Assembly: GCF_009828055.1 (NCBI RefSeq)
Contig: NZ_WTYB01000002.1
Span: 1,178,001 to 1,242,000 of the forward strand
DNA from: Erythrobacter ramosus
Lineage (GTDB): Bacteria > Pseudomonadota > Alphaproteobacteria > Sphingomonadales > Sphingomonadaceae
Length of the DNA: 64,000 nt
Reading direction: 5' to 3'
The notes beneath the pieces are model-generated. The model did no database searches. It was not told where the DNA came from and saw nothing but the letters and a program-made list of their open reading frames with translations. Below are positions 22,801-30,190 of this stretch, piece after piece. Both the position numbers and the translations under genes were made by a program. Position 1 is the stretch's first letter, and every line of letters starts with the position of its first letter.

Positions 22801-23643
22801 CTAGAACCGCAGGTTCACCGTCGCGCGCAGAGCGTGGTAATCGAACTTGTCGTTCGACAGACGCATATCGGTGCCGCCCGATTCCAGCAGGAACGGGTTG
22901 GTCGCAGGCGCGGTGCCCGGGCCAACGGCGACGACATAATCGTCATCGTTGAAGCGCGAGTAGAGGTACTCGATCCCTAGCCCAAGGTTGCGCGTCAGCA
23001 TCACTTCAGCGCCGCCGCCAGCCTGCCAGCCGAACTGCCAGTCACGCTCGTTGTCGGGCGTGAAAGAATTGGCGCCATTGCTGGTGCTGAACGAATGGTC
23101 GATGCGCGCATAACCCGCGCCGCCGGTGGCATAGAACAGGGCGCGCCCTTCGCCCGGCGCAATGCCGAGACGTGCACGCGCGGTGACGGCCCAATCCATC
23201 TCGCGCCCGAAGGTGTAGGATGCCGGGGTGGTGCTGAAGCCGGTGGTGAATTCCTCCACGCCCGGACGCGCGCCTTCTACCAGAATGCCTGCGACAAACG
23301 GACCGTCGCCGAGGTGGCGGTCATAGCCGAGGCGAACCGCATAGCCTTCGTTCTGGCGATTGCCGCGGCAGCCCGCAGCCGCCGCGCTCACCGGCGTACC
23401 GGCGCAGAAGCCGGGCGAGAAGGCGTTGGCACCCGCCGCCGTATTGACGTTGTCGTTGAAGGCACCGTCCTGATCAGTATCAAACACGACCGTATCGCTG
23501 CGACCATCTTCAACAGATTCAAGACCAATAGATCCGGAAATGTATGGGCCGTTAAAGTAGCGTTCGTCTTCCTGCGCAAAGGCAGAAGACGAAAGCATCA
23601 GTGCAGTTATACCAACTGCCGGGGTGAAGTAACGTAGCGACAT
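22801..23643 (-). CDS. Outer-membrane beta-barrel protein
   Basis: 280 aa with a signal peptide (MSLRYFTPAVGITALMLSSSAFAQ). The mature part has the alternating pattern of an 8- to 10-stranded OMP_b-brl type barrel: GPYISGSIGLE at the start, YAVRLGYDRHL, DWAVTARARLGIA, ALFYATGGAGYARI, GWQAGGGAEVMLTRNLGLGIEYLYS, and a terminal strand ending LRATVNLRF. Extracellular loops are long and one carries a Cys pair (near residues 80-92). Ligand or pore function unknown. Its 5' side shares a 266-bp AT-rich divergent region with putP that contains a perfect 16-bp palindrome. Confidence 0.85.
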   Translation of the reverse strand: MSLRYFTPAVGITALMLSSSAFAQEDERYFNGPYISGSIGLESVEDGRSDTVVFDTDQDGAFNDNVNTAAGANAFSPGFCAGTPVSAAAAGCRGNRQNEGYAVRLGYDRHLGDGPFVAGILVEGARPGVEEFTTGFSTTPASYTFGREMDWAVTARARLGIAPGEGRALFYATGGAGYARIDHSFSTSNGANSFTPDNERDWQFGWQAGGGAEVMLTRNLGLGIEYLYSRFNDDDYVVAVGPGTAPATNPFLLESGGTDMRLSNDKFDYHALRATVNLRF

Positions 23644-23727
23644 TATTGAAAACTCCGAATTCGGAAATGAACTTTTTGCAACCTATTTCAATTGCCGGTG
23701 CTCTCTGTCGCAATTCCGATATTGTTT

Positions 23728-23743
23728 CTAACTCATGAGTTAG
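23728..23743. promoter_or_regulatory. Perfect 16-bp palindrome, candidate operator
   Basis: CTAACTCATGAGTTAG is fully self-complementary, located 85 bp upstream of the barrel gene start and about 167 bp upstream of the putP start. Size and symmetry fit a dimeric regulator such as a MarR- or TetR-type protein. No regulator gene is adjacent, so the binding protein is unknown. Confidence 0.5.
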
Positions 23744-23909
23744 TTTTCGCACGATCCGGCTTACGGCCACGTCAGTTGGCCTGAGAGGTGTGCGTAAATT
23801 GCGATGAAATGGGCCGCCGGTCTTCGCGCCTGCTCGAAGACTGTCTCCAATGGGGAAACTTGGCCGGATGGGTGGCCATTGGCGGCGGTGCTTGTTAGGC
23901 CTGCGCGCC

Positions 23910-25379
23910 ATGAACGCATTGACACTCGGCTCGCTCGCTGTCTATTTCGTCCTGATGCTCGGCATCGGGGTTTATGCCTGGCGCAAGACGGCCAAGGACA
24001 GTTCGGGCTATCTGCTTGCCGGGCGCAGCCTCACGCCCTCGGTCGCCGCCTTGAGCGCAGGGGCATCCGATATGTCTGGCTGGCTGCTGCTCGGCCTGCC
24101 GGGCGCGCTATTTGCAAGCGGGCTGGTGGAGGCGTGGATCGCCATCGGGCTAACGGTCGGCGCGGCCCTCAACTGGATCATTGTCGCCCCCCGCCTGCGC
24201 GAACAGACCGAGCGGCTGGGCGACGCGCTCACCATCCCGCAATTCCTCGCCAACCGCTTCCCTGACAGCGGGACCTTGCTGCGCGTCATCTCGGCGGTGA
24301 TCATCGTCGGCTTCTTCACCGTCTACACTGCGAGCGGGATGGTCGGCGGAGGCAAGCTGTTCGCGACCGCGTTTGCCGGAGTGCTGCCGGATACGGGCCT
24401 CAGCGATTACATGCTCGGCATCTTCATCACCGCCGGGATCGTGCTGGTCTACACCATGATTGGCGGGTTCCTCGCCGTCAGCCTCACCGACTTCGTGCAA
24501 GGCATGATCATGATGGTGGCGCTGGTGGTGATGCCGCTGGTAATATTCTTCGGCACCGAAACCGCCGTGCAACTCTCCGCAGTGCCGCAAGAAGGGTTTC
24601 TCAGCCTCACCCAAGGCGCGACGGCCATCGGCATAATCAGCGCGGTCACCTGGGGCCTCGGTTATTTCGGACAGCCGCATATCATCGTGCGCTTCATGGC
24701 AATCGACAAGGTTGAGAACGTGCCGATTGCCGGATGGATTTGCATGATCTGGATGGTGATCTCGCTGGCGGGAGCCGTTGTTGTCGGGCTTTCTGGGCGC
24801 GCCTATGCTCAAGCCAACGGACTGGTGGTCGAGGATCCCGAAACGATCTTCATCGTCCTCGCTAACCTGCTGTTCCACCCTGCGGTGACCGGCTTCCTCT
24901 ATGCCGCGCTGCTGGCCGCGATCATGAGCACGATTTCATCGCAGCTACTGGTGTCGTCCTCCTCACTGACCGAGGATTTCTACCGCCTGTTCCTGCGCCG
25001 CAATGCCTCCGAGGCTGAAGCGGTGAATATCGGGCGGCTGAGCGTGGCCCTAGTGGCGTCGGCCGGAATTGTGATTGCCGCCGATCCGGAGAGCCAAGTG
25101 CTCGGCCTCGTCTCCAACGCATGGGCGGGCTTTGGCGCCGCGTTCGGCCCGCTGATCTTGCTGGCGCTGACCTGGAACCGCATGACCGGCGCGGGCGCAG
25201 TCGCCGGGTTGGTGACGGGCGCAGGTGTGGTTGCGGCATGGATCGCGCTCGGCTGGAACAAGGCATTTCTCGGCGGCCCCGGCCTCTACGAAATCGTCCC
25301 GGGCTTTGCCGCGTCGCTGCTGGCGATCGTGGTGGTGAGCGGGATGACGCGCACCGGGCGCGAAGAAGTGAAAGCATGA
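23910..25379 (+). CDS. putP: Sodium/proline symporter
   Basis: SSS-family transporter coupling Na+ to L-proline uptake. 489 aa from the ATG at 23910 (MNALTLGSLAVYFVLMLGIGVYAW), a typical PutP start; 20 upstream in-frame residues are excluded. About 13 membrane helices. Family motifs: LAGRSLTPSVAALSAGASDMSGWLLLG near residue 40, and AAIMSTISSQLLVSSSSLTEDFY near 340 with the Na+-site Ser residues. Its stop overlaps the VOC gene by 4 bp. Confidence 0.93.
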   Translation: MNALTLGSLAVYFVLMLGIGVYAWRKTAKDSSGYLLAGRSLTPSVAALSAGASDMSGWLLLGLPGALFASGLVEAWIAIGLTVGAALNWIIVAPRLREQTERLGDALTIPQFLANRFPDSGTLLRVISAVIIVGFFTVYTASGMVGGGKLFATAFAGVLPDTGLSDYMLGIFITAGIVLVYTMIGGFLAVSLTDFVQGMIMMVALVVMPLVIFFGTETAVQLSAVPQEGFLSLTQGATAIGIISAVTWGLGYFGQPHIIVRFMAIDKVENVPIAGWICMIWMVISLAGAVVVGLSGRAYAQANGLVVEDPETIFIVLANLLFHPAVTGFLYAALLAAIMSTISSQLLVSSSSLTEDFYRLFLRRNASEAEAVNIGRLSVALVASAGIVIAADPESQVLGLVSNAWAGFGAAFGPLILLALTWNRMTGAGAVAGLVTGAGVVAAWIALGWNKAFLGGPGLYEIVPGFAASLLAIVVVSGMTRTGREEVKA

Positions 25380-25762
25380 GCGAAATGTCGCCCCGTGTCA
25401 CCGGGCTCGGCGGGGTGTTCTATGTGGTGCGCAATCCGGAAGCTTCGCGCACATGGTATCGCGAGATGCTTGGGATCGACGGTCCCTACGGCCCGCAACT
25501 CGCCTGGGCGGGCGAGCCGAGGGTGAACCCCTATTCGCTCATCAGCCACTTCACCGACGACGCCTATATCAAGCCCGGCACCGGCGGCTTCATGATCAAC
25601 CTGCGGGTCGATGATCTGGATGGGTTCATCGCGATGTTGCGCGCCAAGGGGGCAGACATCCTCGGCGAGGCGGACGAGGGCTATGGCAAGTTTGCCTGGC
25701 TGCTTGATCCCGACGGGGTGAAGATCGAATTGTGGGAGCAGGTCGAAGACACCTTGCCCTGA
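25376..25762 (+). CDS. VOC/glyoxalase-fold protein
   Basis: 128 aa starting at ATG 25376 and overlapping the putP stop as ATGA, so translationally coupled. One VOC module is visible: LGGVFYVVRNPEASRTWYREMLGI at the start and GYGKFAWLLDPDGVKIELWEQ at the end, where the Glu of IELWEQ is a likely metal ligand. Family members include glyoxalase I, dioxygenases and resistance proteins; this one resembles uncharacterised single-domain members. Coupling to a proline transporter gives no clear functional link. Confidence 0.85.
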   Translation: MSEMSPRVTGLGGVFYVVRNPEASRTWYREMLGIDGPYGPQLAWAGEPRVNPYSLISHFTDDAYIKPGTGGFMINLRVDDLDGFIAMLRAKGADILGEADEGYGKFAWLLDPDGVKIELWEQVEDTLP

Positions 25763-25866
25763 CCCCGGGCGGCGGCCTGCGTCAAAGCCCATAGCCCGGT
25801 GCCAACCATCGCTTACCCGAGCCCGTTTCCGGCCTGTTAACCATTTCTGCGAGATAATCCTTAGCC

Positions 25867-26595
25867 ATGAGAGCCAAGGGCAAGATTCGTGGATGGACGC
25901 TGGCGGCAGCCGCACTCGCACTGGCGGGGTGCGGCTCGCTGATCCCGGGTGGCAGCAGCGGCGCTGCACCGGGGAACGCCAGCCAGAGCGCACGCGCACC
26001 GGCCCGTCCGGCAGTCCCCGTCGCGTCCGCCCCGCAAAGCTATGCACCGCGCGCTGAGGATGCGAGCTGCCTCGCCGATCTCGGCGCGAGCGGGGCGCGG
26101 TTCGATCCTCTCCCCGATACCTATGCCGCACCGGGCTGCAACAAGCTCGGCACGGTGCAGCTGATGGCGCTGGCGGGAGACCGCGCGCCGCTCACCCTCA
26201 GCAACATGGGGCCGGTGCGGTGCAGCGTCGCCAAGGCGTTCGGCGATTGGGCCCGCTTCGGCGTGGACCGTGCCGCGCGCCAGCTGCTCGGCAGTCCGGT
26301 GGCAAAAATCGAGACGATGGGCAGCTACGCCTGCCGCAATGTCGCCGGGAGCGAGCGCCGCTCGGCCCATGCCCGCGCCGAGGCGATCGACGTCTCGGCC
26401 TTTGTGCTGGCAGACGGGCGCCGGATCGTGCTGAAGCGCGACTGGGACGGCGGCGATGCGGCCACACGCGAGTTCCTGCGGGTGGTGCACAAGAGCGCGT
26501 GCAAGCGCTTCGGCACGGTGCTCGGACCGGAGTATAATGCCGCGCACGAGGATCACTTCCACCTTGAGGGCGCCGGCGCGAAGTTCTGCCGCTGA
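25867..26595 (+). CDS. Extensin-like lipoprotein (M15-type fold)
   Basis: 242 aa. Signal peptide with lipobox ALALAGCGS, then a low-complexity Ala/Pro/Ser linker (residues about 30-60) and an extensin-like C-terminal domain. That domain has MGSYACRNV, SAHARAEAIDVSAF (the SxHxxAxAxD pattern of M15/DD-carboxypeptidase-like zinc sites), and the closing HEDHFHLE. Four or more Cys residues suggest disulfides in the periplasm. The domain is common in alphaproteobacteria and is suspected to act on peptidoglycan; activity is unproven. Confidence 0.85.
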   Translation: MRAKGKIRGWTLAAAALALAGCGSLIPGGSSGAAPGNASQSARAPARPAVPVASAPQSYAPRAEDASCLADLGASGARFDPLPDTYAAPGCNKLGTVQLMALAGDRAPLTLSNMGPVRCSVAKAFGDWARFGVDRAARQLLGSPVAKIETMGSYACRNVAGSERRSAHARAEAIDVSAFVLADGRRIVLKRDWDGGDAATREFLRVVHKSACKRFGTVLGPEYNAAHEDHFHLEGAGAKFCR

Positions 26596-26735
26596 TGCAC
26601 AAAAGTCTGGCGGCCCCGGCCTGCTGAACGATCAGCGCCGAGGCCGCTTTGGGAGAATCCTGCAATTGACCGCTGATACTTGCGGCATTCACTCTGCGAG
26701 CGGGCGAGGCAGAGCAATAGCCACCTGCCTTAGCC

Positions 26736-27356
26736 CTAGGCCCGCAGCTTCGGTTCCAGCCTCGCCTCCAATTTCAACCGCACCGCTTCAGCCGCATGGC
26801 GTGCGCCGAGTTTCATCATCATGTTCGCCCGGTGGATTTCGACCGTCCGCGGGCTGATGTCGAGTTCGCGGGCGATCACTTTGTTGCTGCTGCCTTCCGC
26901 CAGCCAATCGAGCACTTCGCGTTCCCGCGCCGAGAGGGTCGAGATCCGGTCACGCGCTTCGATCATGCGGCGGCGGGCGACGCCGAACTGTTCGGCCTCC
27001 TTCTCGATCCGCACCAGACAGCGGGTGAAGCGTTCGGGATCGAGCGGCAGGGCGAGGTAATCCAGCGCTCCGGCCTTAATCGCTTCGACGATCCGTCCGG
27101 GGCGCGGCTGGGCATCGACCGCGATCAGCGGCAACCAGATGCCGAGCCGACCCAACCGGTCGAGAGTGATGCCCACCCCGCCTTCTTCAGCCGTATCGCG
27201 GGCGATGATGATCCCTTCGCGCGGCGGGTGCACGGCGAGTTCGGACAGGTCGCCGTACACCTCGCAATGGTGGCCCAGCGCAAAGCCCACCCGGGCCAGT
27301 TCTGCGCGTTGGCGGCTGCAAGAATCGACGAAGTGGAGGGATGCTTTGCGTGTCAT
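26736..27356 (-). CDS. LuxR/FixJ-type regulator with degenerate receiver
   Basis: 206 aa from the ATG at 27356 (MTRKASLHFVDSC); a longer frame to 27425 is unlikely. The C-terminal HTH is clear: ISTLSAREREVLDWLAEGSSNKVIARELDISPRTVEIHRANMM-type LuxR/GerE helix (about residues 140-195). The N-terminal half has receiver-like length and ends AIKAGALDYLALPLDPERF, matching the FixJ family. It lacks key residues: a single Asp in FVDSC instead of an acidic pair, no clear phospho-Asp in GIIIARDTAEEGG, and Leu where the conserved Lys should precede Pro. It is probably not controlled by classical phosphorylation. Located 143 bp downstream of the Anbu gene on the same strand. Confidence 0.85.
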   Translation of the reverse strand: MTRKASLHFVDSCSRQRAELARVGFALGHHCEVYGDLSELAVHPPREGIIIARDTAEEGGVGITLDRLGRLGIWLPLIAVDAQPRPGRIVEAIKAGALDYLALPLDPERFTRCLVRIEKEAEQFGVARRRMIEARDRISTLSAREREVLDWLAEGSSNKVIARELDISPRTVEIHRANMMMKLGARHAAEAVRLKLEARLEPKLRA

Positions 27357-27455
27357 GCAATGATGTCTGCGCCAATCCCTTGCAGGATACACGCAGTAGC
27401 GCCGCCAATGCGGAGTCTTCAGCACGCAACTTAACTATTAATACTATGAATTATA

Positions 27456-27473
27456 ACGGTTATTTATATCCGT
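27456..27473. promoter_or_regulatory. Near-palindrome upstream of the LuxR-type gene
   Basis: ACGGTTATTTATATCCGT is an 18-bp dyad with one mismatched pair, in an AT-rich patch (27428-27480) about 100 bp upstream of the regulator start and 27 bp past the Anbu stop. It could be an operator or part of a promoter for the regulator. Confidence 0.35.
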
Positions 27474-27499
27474 ATCGGAGGCAAATCAGGCAAAAGTGC

Positions 27500-28246
27500 C
27501 TAAGCATCATCGCTGAAGCGATAGGATGGGAGCGAGTGGAAGGCTGATCGCAGAGCATTTCCCCAACCTGAGGAAATTGTGTCGAAATATTCATCCTCGG
27601 CCGTCACGCGGTGTTCGTGGCTGGCGACAAAGCCGTCCTTCGCGATCACCAGCAGATCCAGCGGCAAGCCCACTGAAAGGTTCGCCTTAAGCGTCGAATC
27701 GAAGCTCACCATCAGCAGCTTGACCGCGTCTTCAAAGCTCATGCCCCGGTCATAGCCGCGGATCAGGATCGGGCGGCCATACTTGGTCTCGCCAATCTGG
27801 AAGAACGGCGTGTCCCAACTGGCTTCGATGAAATTGCCCTCGGGATAGATCATGAACAGGCGCGGCTGCATCCCGGCGATCTGGCCGGCAACGATCATGG
27901 TGGCGGTAAAGCGTCCCTTGCCGCTTTCGCCGTTGACCGCCTGCGCGCTTTCGATGGTGGTGCGCAGCAACCGGCCGATCTCGGTCGCGACTTGGAACAT
28001 GGTCGGCCCTTTGAGCAGGGCATTGTCGCGCTCGGACGGGGCCTTGGTGCGTTCCTCAAGCTGGCTGATCACCGCCTGCGTGGTCGCAAGATTGCCCGCA
28101 GTCATCACCGCGATCATACGTTCGCCCGGCACGCTCCAATGGAACAGCTTGCGAAAGGTCGAGATGTTGTCGACGCCCGAATTGGTACGGGTGTCGCTCA
28201 TCAGCACGAGGCCTTTCTCAAGCACCATGCCAACGCAATAGGTCAT
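27500..28246 (-). CDS. Anbu (ancestral beta-subunit) proteasome-like peptidase
   Basis: 248 aa Ntn-hydrolase related to proteasome beta subunits and HslV. The chain begins MTYCVGMVLEKGLVLMSDTR; after Met removal Thr2 would be the catalytic N-terminal nucleophile, as in Anbu proteins. The Asp in MSDTRTNSG is the usual partner. ERMIAVMTAGNLATTQAVISQL and the C-terminal region YFDTISSGWGNAL are family features. Known Anbu proteins form dodecameric helical assemblies with weak proteolytic activity. It is the last gene of a four-gene minus-strand cluster with transglutaminase, alpha-E and circularly permuted ATP-grasp proteins, the standard Anbu neighbourhood. It lies 102 bp after the transglutaminase gene. 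Confidence 0.93.
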   Translation of the reverse strand: MTYCVGMVLEKGLVLMSDTRTNSGVDNISTFRKLFHWSVPGERMIAVMTAGNLATTQAVISQLEERTKAPSERDNALLKGPTMFQVATEIGRLLRTTIESAQAVNGESGKGRFTATMIVAGQIAGMQPRLFMIYPEGNFIEASWDTPFFQIGETKYGRPILIRGYDRGMSFEDAVKLLMVSFDSTLKANLSVGLPLDLLVIAKDGFVASHEHRVTAEDEYFDTISSGWGNALRSAFHSLPSYRFSDDA

Positions 28247-28348
28247 GCCGTCATTCTCCCCTGCCCCAGCCCTTTGGCCTGAGCCTTCTTGCTCCGCGCC
28301 CTAGCGCGTGGCACGCTTCTGCGCAAAGCCTGCGCCCCGGCTTTTCGG

Positions 28349-29233
28349 TTATTGCGTGGACTGACCTTGGCTCTGGCTTTGGCCTTGCCCTTGGCTTTGG
28401 GATTGCCCGGCCGAAGGTTTCGCCTCGACCGCCACGCCCACAGTCAGCACTTCATCGGCCGCCCCGCCAAAGCTGATGCCGGTGACAGGCGCGGCATCGC
28501 GGTAGTCGCTTCCCGTCGCCACGCGGACATAGCGCGGATCGGGCGAGATCCCGTTCGACACATCGAAGCCGACCCAGCCGAGCCCTTCGACATGGGCTTC
28601 GGCCCAGGCGTGGGTGGCTTCTTGCTGGATACGGTCGTCCATCATCAGGTAGCCGCTGACATAGCGCGCCGGGATGCCGTTCGCGCGGGCCGCGCCGATA
28701 AAGATATGCGCATGGTCCTGACACACGCCAAAACCATGGATCACCGCTTCTTCAGCAGTGGTGCCGGAATGCGTGCGCCCGGCTTCGTAGGTGATCCGGT
28801 CCCGGATCAGATCGGACAGGGAATGGAGAAATTCGAGCGGCGCCTTGTCCGCTGGCCCCTGCACCTCCCGCAGCAAGCCCCGCAGTTTGGCGCCCGCACG
28901 CGTCAACGGGGTCTGGCGCAGGAAGCTCCACAAGGGCAAGTGACCCGAATGGCGGCCGATCACCCCGGCATTATCCTCGGTCTCGACCACGCCTTCGCAA
29001 GTCACCGTCACCTCATGCGCGCCCGGCTCCAGCCCGATCAGGGTGACGTGGTTGAAATGCTGATCGTCATATTGCAGCTCAGCATGAGCGTTGTCGAAGG
29101 TCATGCGCCAGTCGATAATGCGCTGGCCCTGCGTTTCCTTGGGCGTCAGCCGCAGCCGTTGGAGCGCATGAACCACCGGCTGCGTGAAGGCATAATGGGT
29201 GGTGTGCCGGATCGAGAGAGTGAGCTTGCTCAT
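28349..29233 (-). CDS. Transglutaminase-like cysteine peptidase (Anbu cluster)
   Basis: 294 aa. An N-terminal bacterial transglutaminase-associated beta domain (about residues 1-90, SIRHTTHYAFTQPVVHALQRLRLTP) precedes the papain-like core. The catalytic triad is visible: Cys in HGFGVCQDHAHIF near 171, His in EATHAWAEAHV near 209, and Asp in WVGFDVSNG near 225. After residue about 275 comes an unusual tail made of Gln, Ser and Gly only (QSQSQGQGQSQSQGQ). Members of this family cleave or form amide bonds. Its start overlaps the alpha-E gene stop by 4 bp. Confidence 0.92.
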   Translation of the reverse strand: MSKLTLSIRHTTHYAFTQPVVHALQRLRLTPKETQGQRIIDWRMTFDNAHAELQYDDQHFNHVTLIGLEPGAHEVTVTCEGVVETEDNAGVIGRHSGHLPLWSFLRQTPLTRAGAKLRGLLREVQGPADKAPLEFLHSLSDLIRDRITYEAGRTHSGTTAEEAVIHGFGVCQDHAHIFIGAARANGIPARYVSGYLMMDDRIQQEATHAWAEAHVEGLGWVGFDVSNGISPDPRYVRVATGSDYRDAAPVTGISFGGAADEVLTVGVAVEAKPSAGQSQSQGQGQSQSQGQSTQ

Positions 29234-30174
29234 GCGTGGAACCGGTAATCCTCAGCGATGGCCTGGCTGATGCTGGCGTTGCGGGACAGGAAATCGACGA
29301 GAAATTCGTGCAGCCCTTGCTCGAAAATCTGATCGACGCACAGGTGGCTGATGCGGGTGTCAGAATCCCGCATCAGAGCAACGGCGCGCCCCTCGACCCC
29401 GTGCATCCGCGCCAGCGCGCCGAGGCAATCGCGCAAGGCGTTGCGGCAGAAGGCAAGGCTGCGCGGGAAGCGATCATCCAGCACCACGAATTCAACGATC
29501 CCGCGCGCTTCGATCTGTCCGGCATTGAGCCAGCTATAGACCCGCGCCCCCGCGACCGAGCGCAGCACCTGTTCCCACTGCCCGGTATCCAGGCTCGACC
29601 CGACATAAGATAGCGAGGGCAGGAGCAGGAAGTACTTCATGTCGAGAATGCGCGCGGTCGAATCCGAGCGTTCGATGAAAGTGCCCGCGCGGCTGAAGTG
29701 ATAGCCTTCGTCCCGCAGCATCGAACCGTCAAACGCGCCGTGAACCTGCGTGCCGGCGCGGCGGATCGCGGCCAGCACCTCGCCCACGCCTGCCTGCCCC
29801 ACCGGGCGGGCGAGCAGCGCGTCAAGCTTCATCCAGTTCTCGTTGACCGCTTCCCACACGTCCGACGAGATATTGGTCCGCGCTGTCCGGGCGTTCGACC
29901 GGACCGCGCCGAACATCAGCCGGACATTGCCGGGGTTGGACGGCCCGCGCAGGACAAAGTTCCAGACCTGCATCCCGTCATAGCTTTCATGCAACGCCTC
30001 ATAGGCCTTGCTCAGCCCGAGCGTCGCGATCACAGAACGCCATTCTGCTTCGGCCGTAGCCAGATCGCGGGTCAGCGCCATGCGCAGCGCCGCTTCGAGC
30101 AGGCGTGCGGTGTTTTCGGCCCGCTCAAGATAGCGGAACATCCAGAACAACCCGTTGGCGGTGCGGCCTAGCAT
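29230..30174 (-). CDS. Alpha-E domain protein (DUF403)
   Basis: 314 aa, all-helical by appearance. The family start MLGRTANGLFWMFRYLERAENTARLLEA is clear, with further conserved blocks SNPGNVRLMFGAVRSNARTARTNIS near 80 and FSRAGTFIERSDSTARILDMKY near 160, each rich in Glu/Arg. Alpha-E proteins nearly always accompany the permuted ATP-grasp enzymes and are predicted accessory or product-handling subunits in a peptide-forming system (Iyer et al. proposal for amidoligase clusters). Follows the ATP-grasp gene by 16 bp. Confidence 0.93.
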   Translation of the reverse strand: MLGRTANGLFWMFRYLERAENTARLLEAALRMALTRDLATAEAEWRSVIATLGLSKAYEALHESYDGMQVWNFVLRGPSNPGNVRLMFGAVRSNARTARTNISSDVWEAVNENWMKLDALLARPVGQAGVGEVLAAIRRAGTQVHGAFDGSMLRDEGYHFSRAGTFIERSDSTARILDMKYFLLLPSLSYVGSSLDTGQWEQVLRSVAGARVYSWLNAGQIEARGIVEFVVLDDRFPRSLAFCRNALRDCLGALARMHGVEGRAVALMRDSDTRISHLCVDQIFEQGLHEFLVDFLSRNASISQAIAEDYRFHA

Positions 30175-30190
30175 GATGCGTCCCCCACCA

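Noticed and set aside
28289..29248. 319-codon plus-strand frame opposite the transglutaminase
   Set aside because: Antisense shadow; the minus-strand Cys-His-Asp triad and operon overlaps decide the strand.
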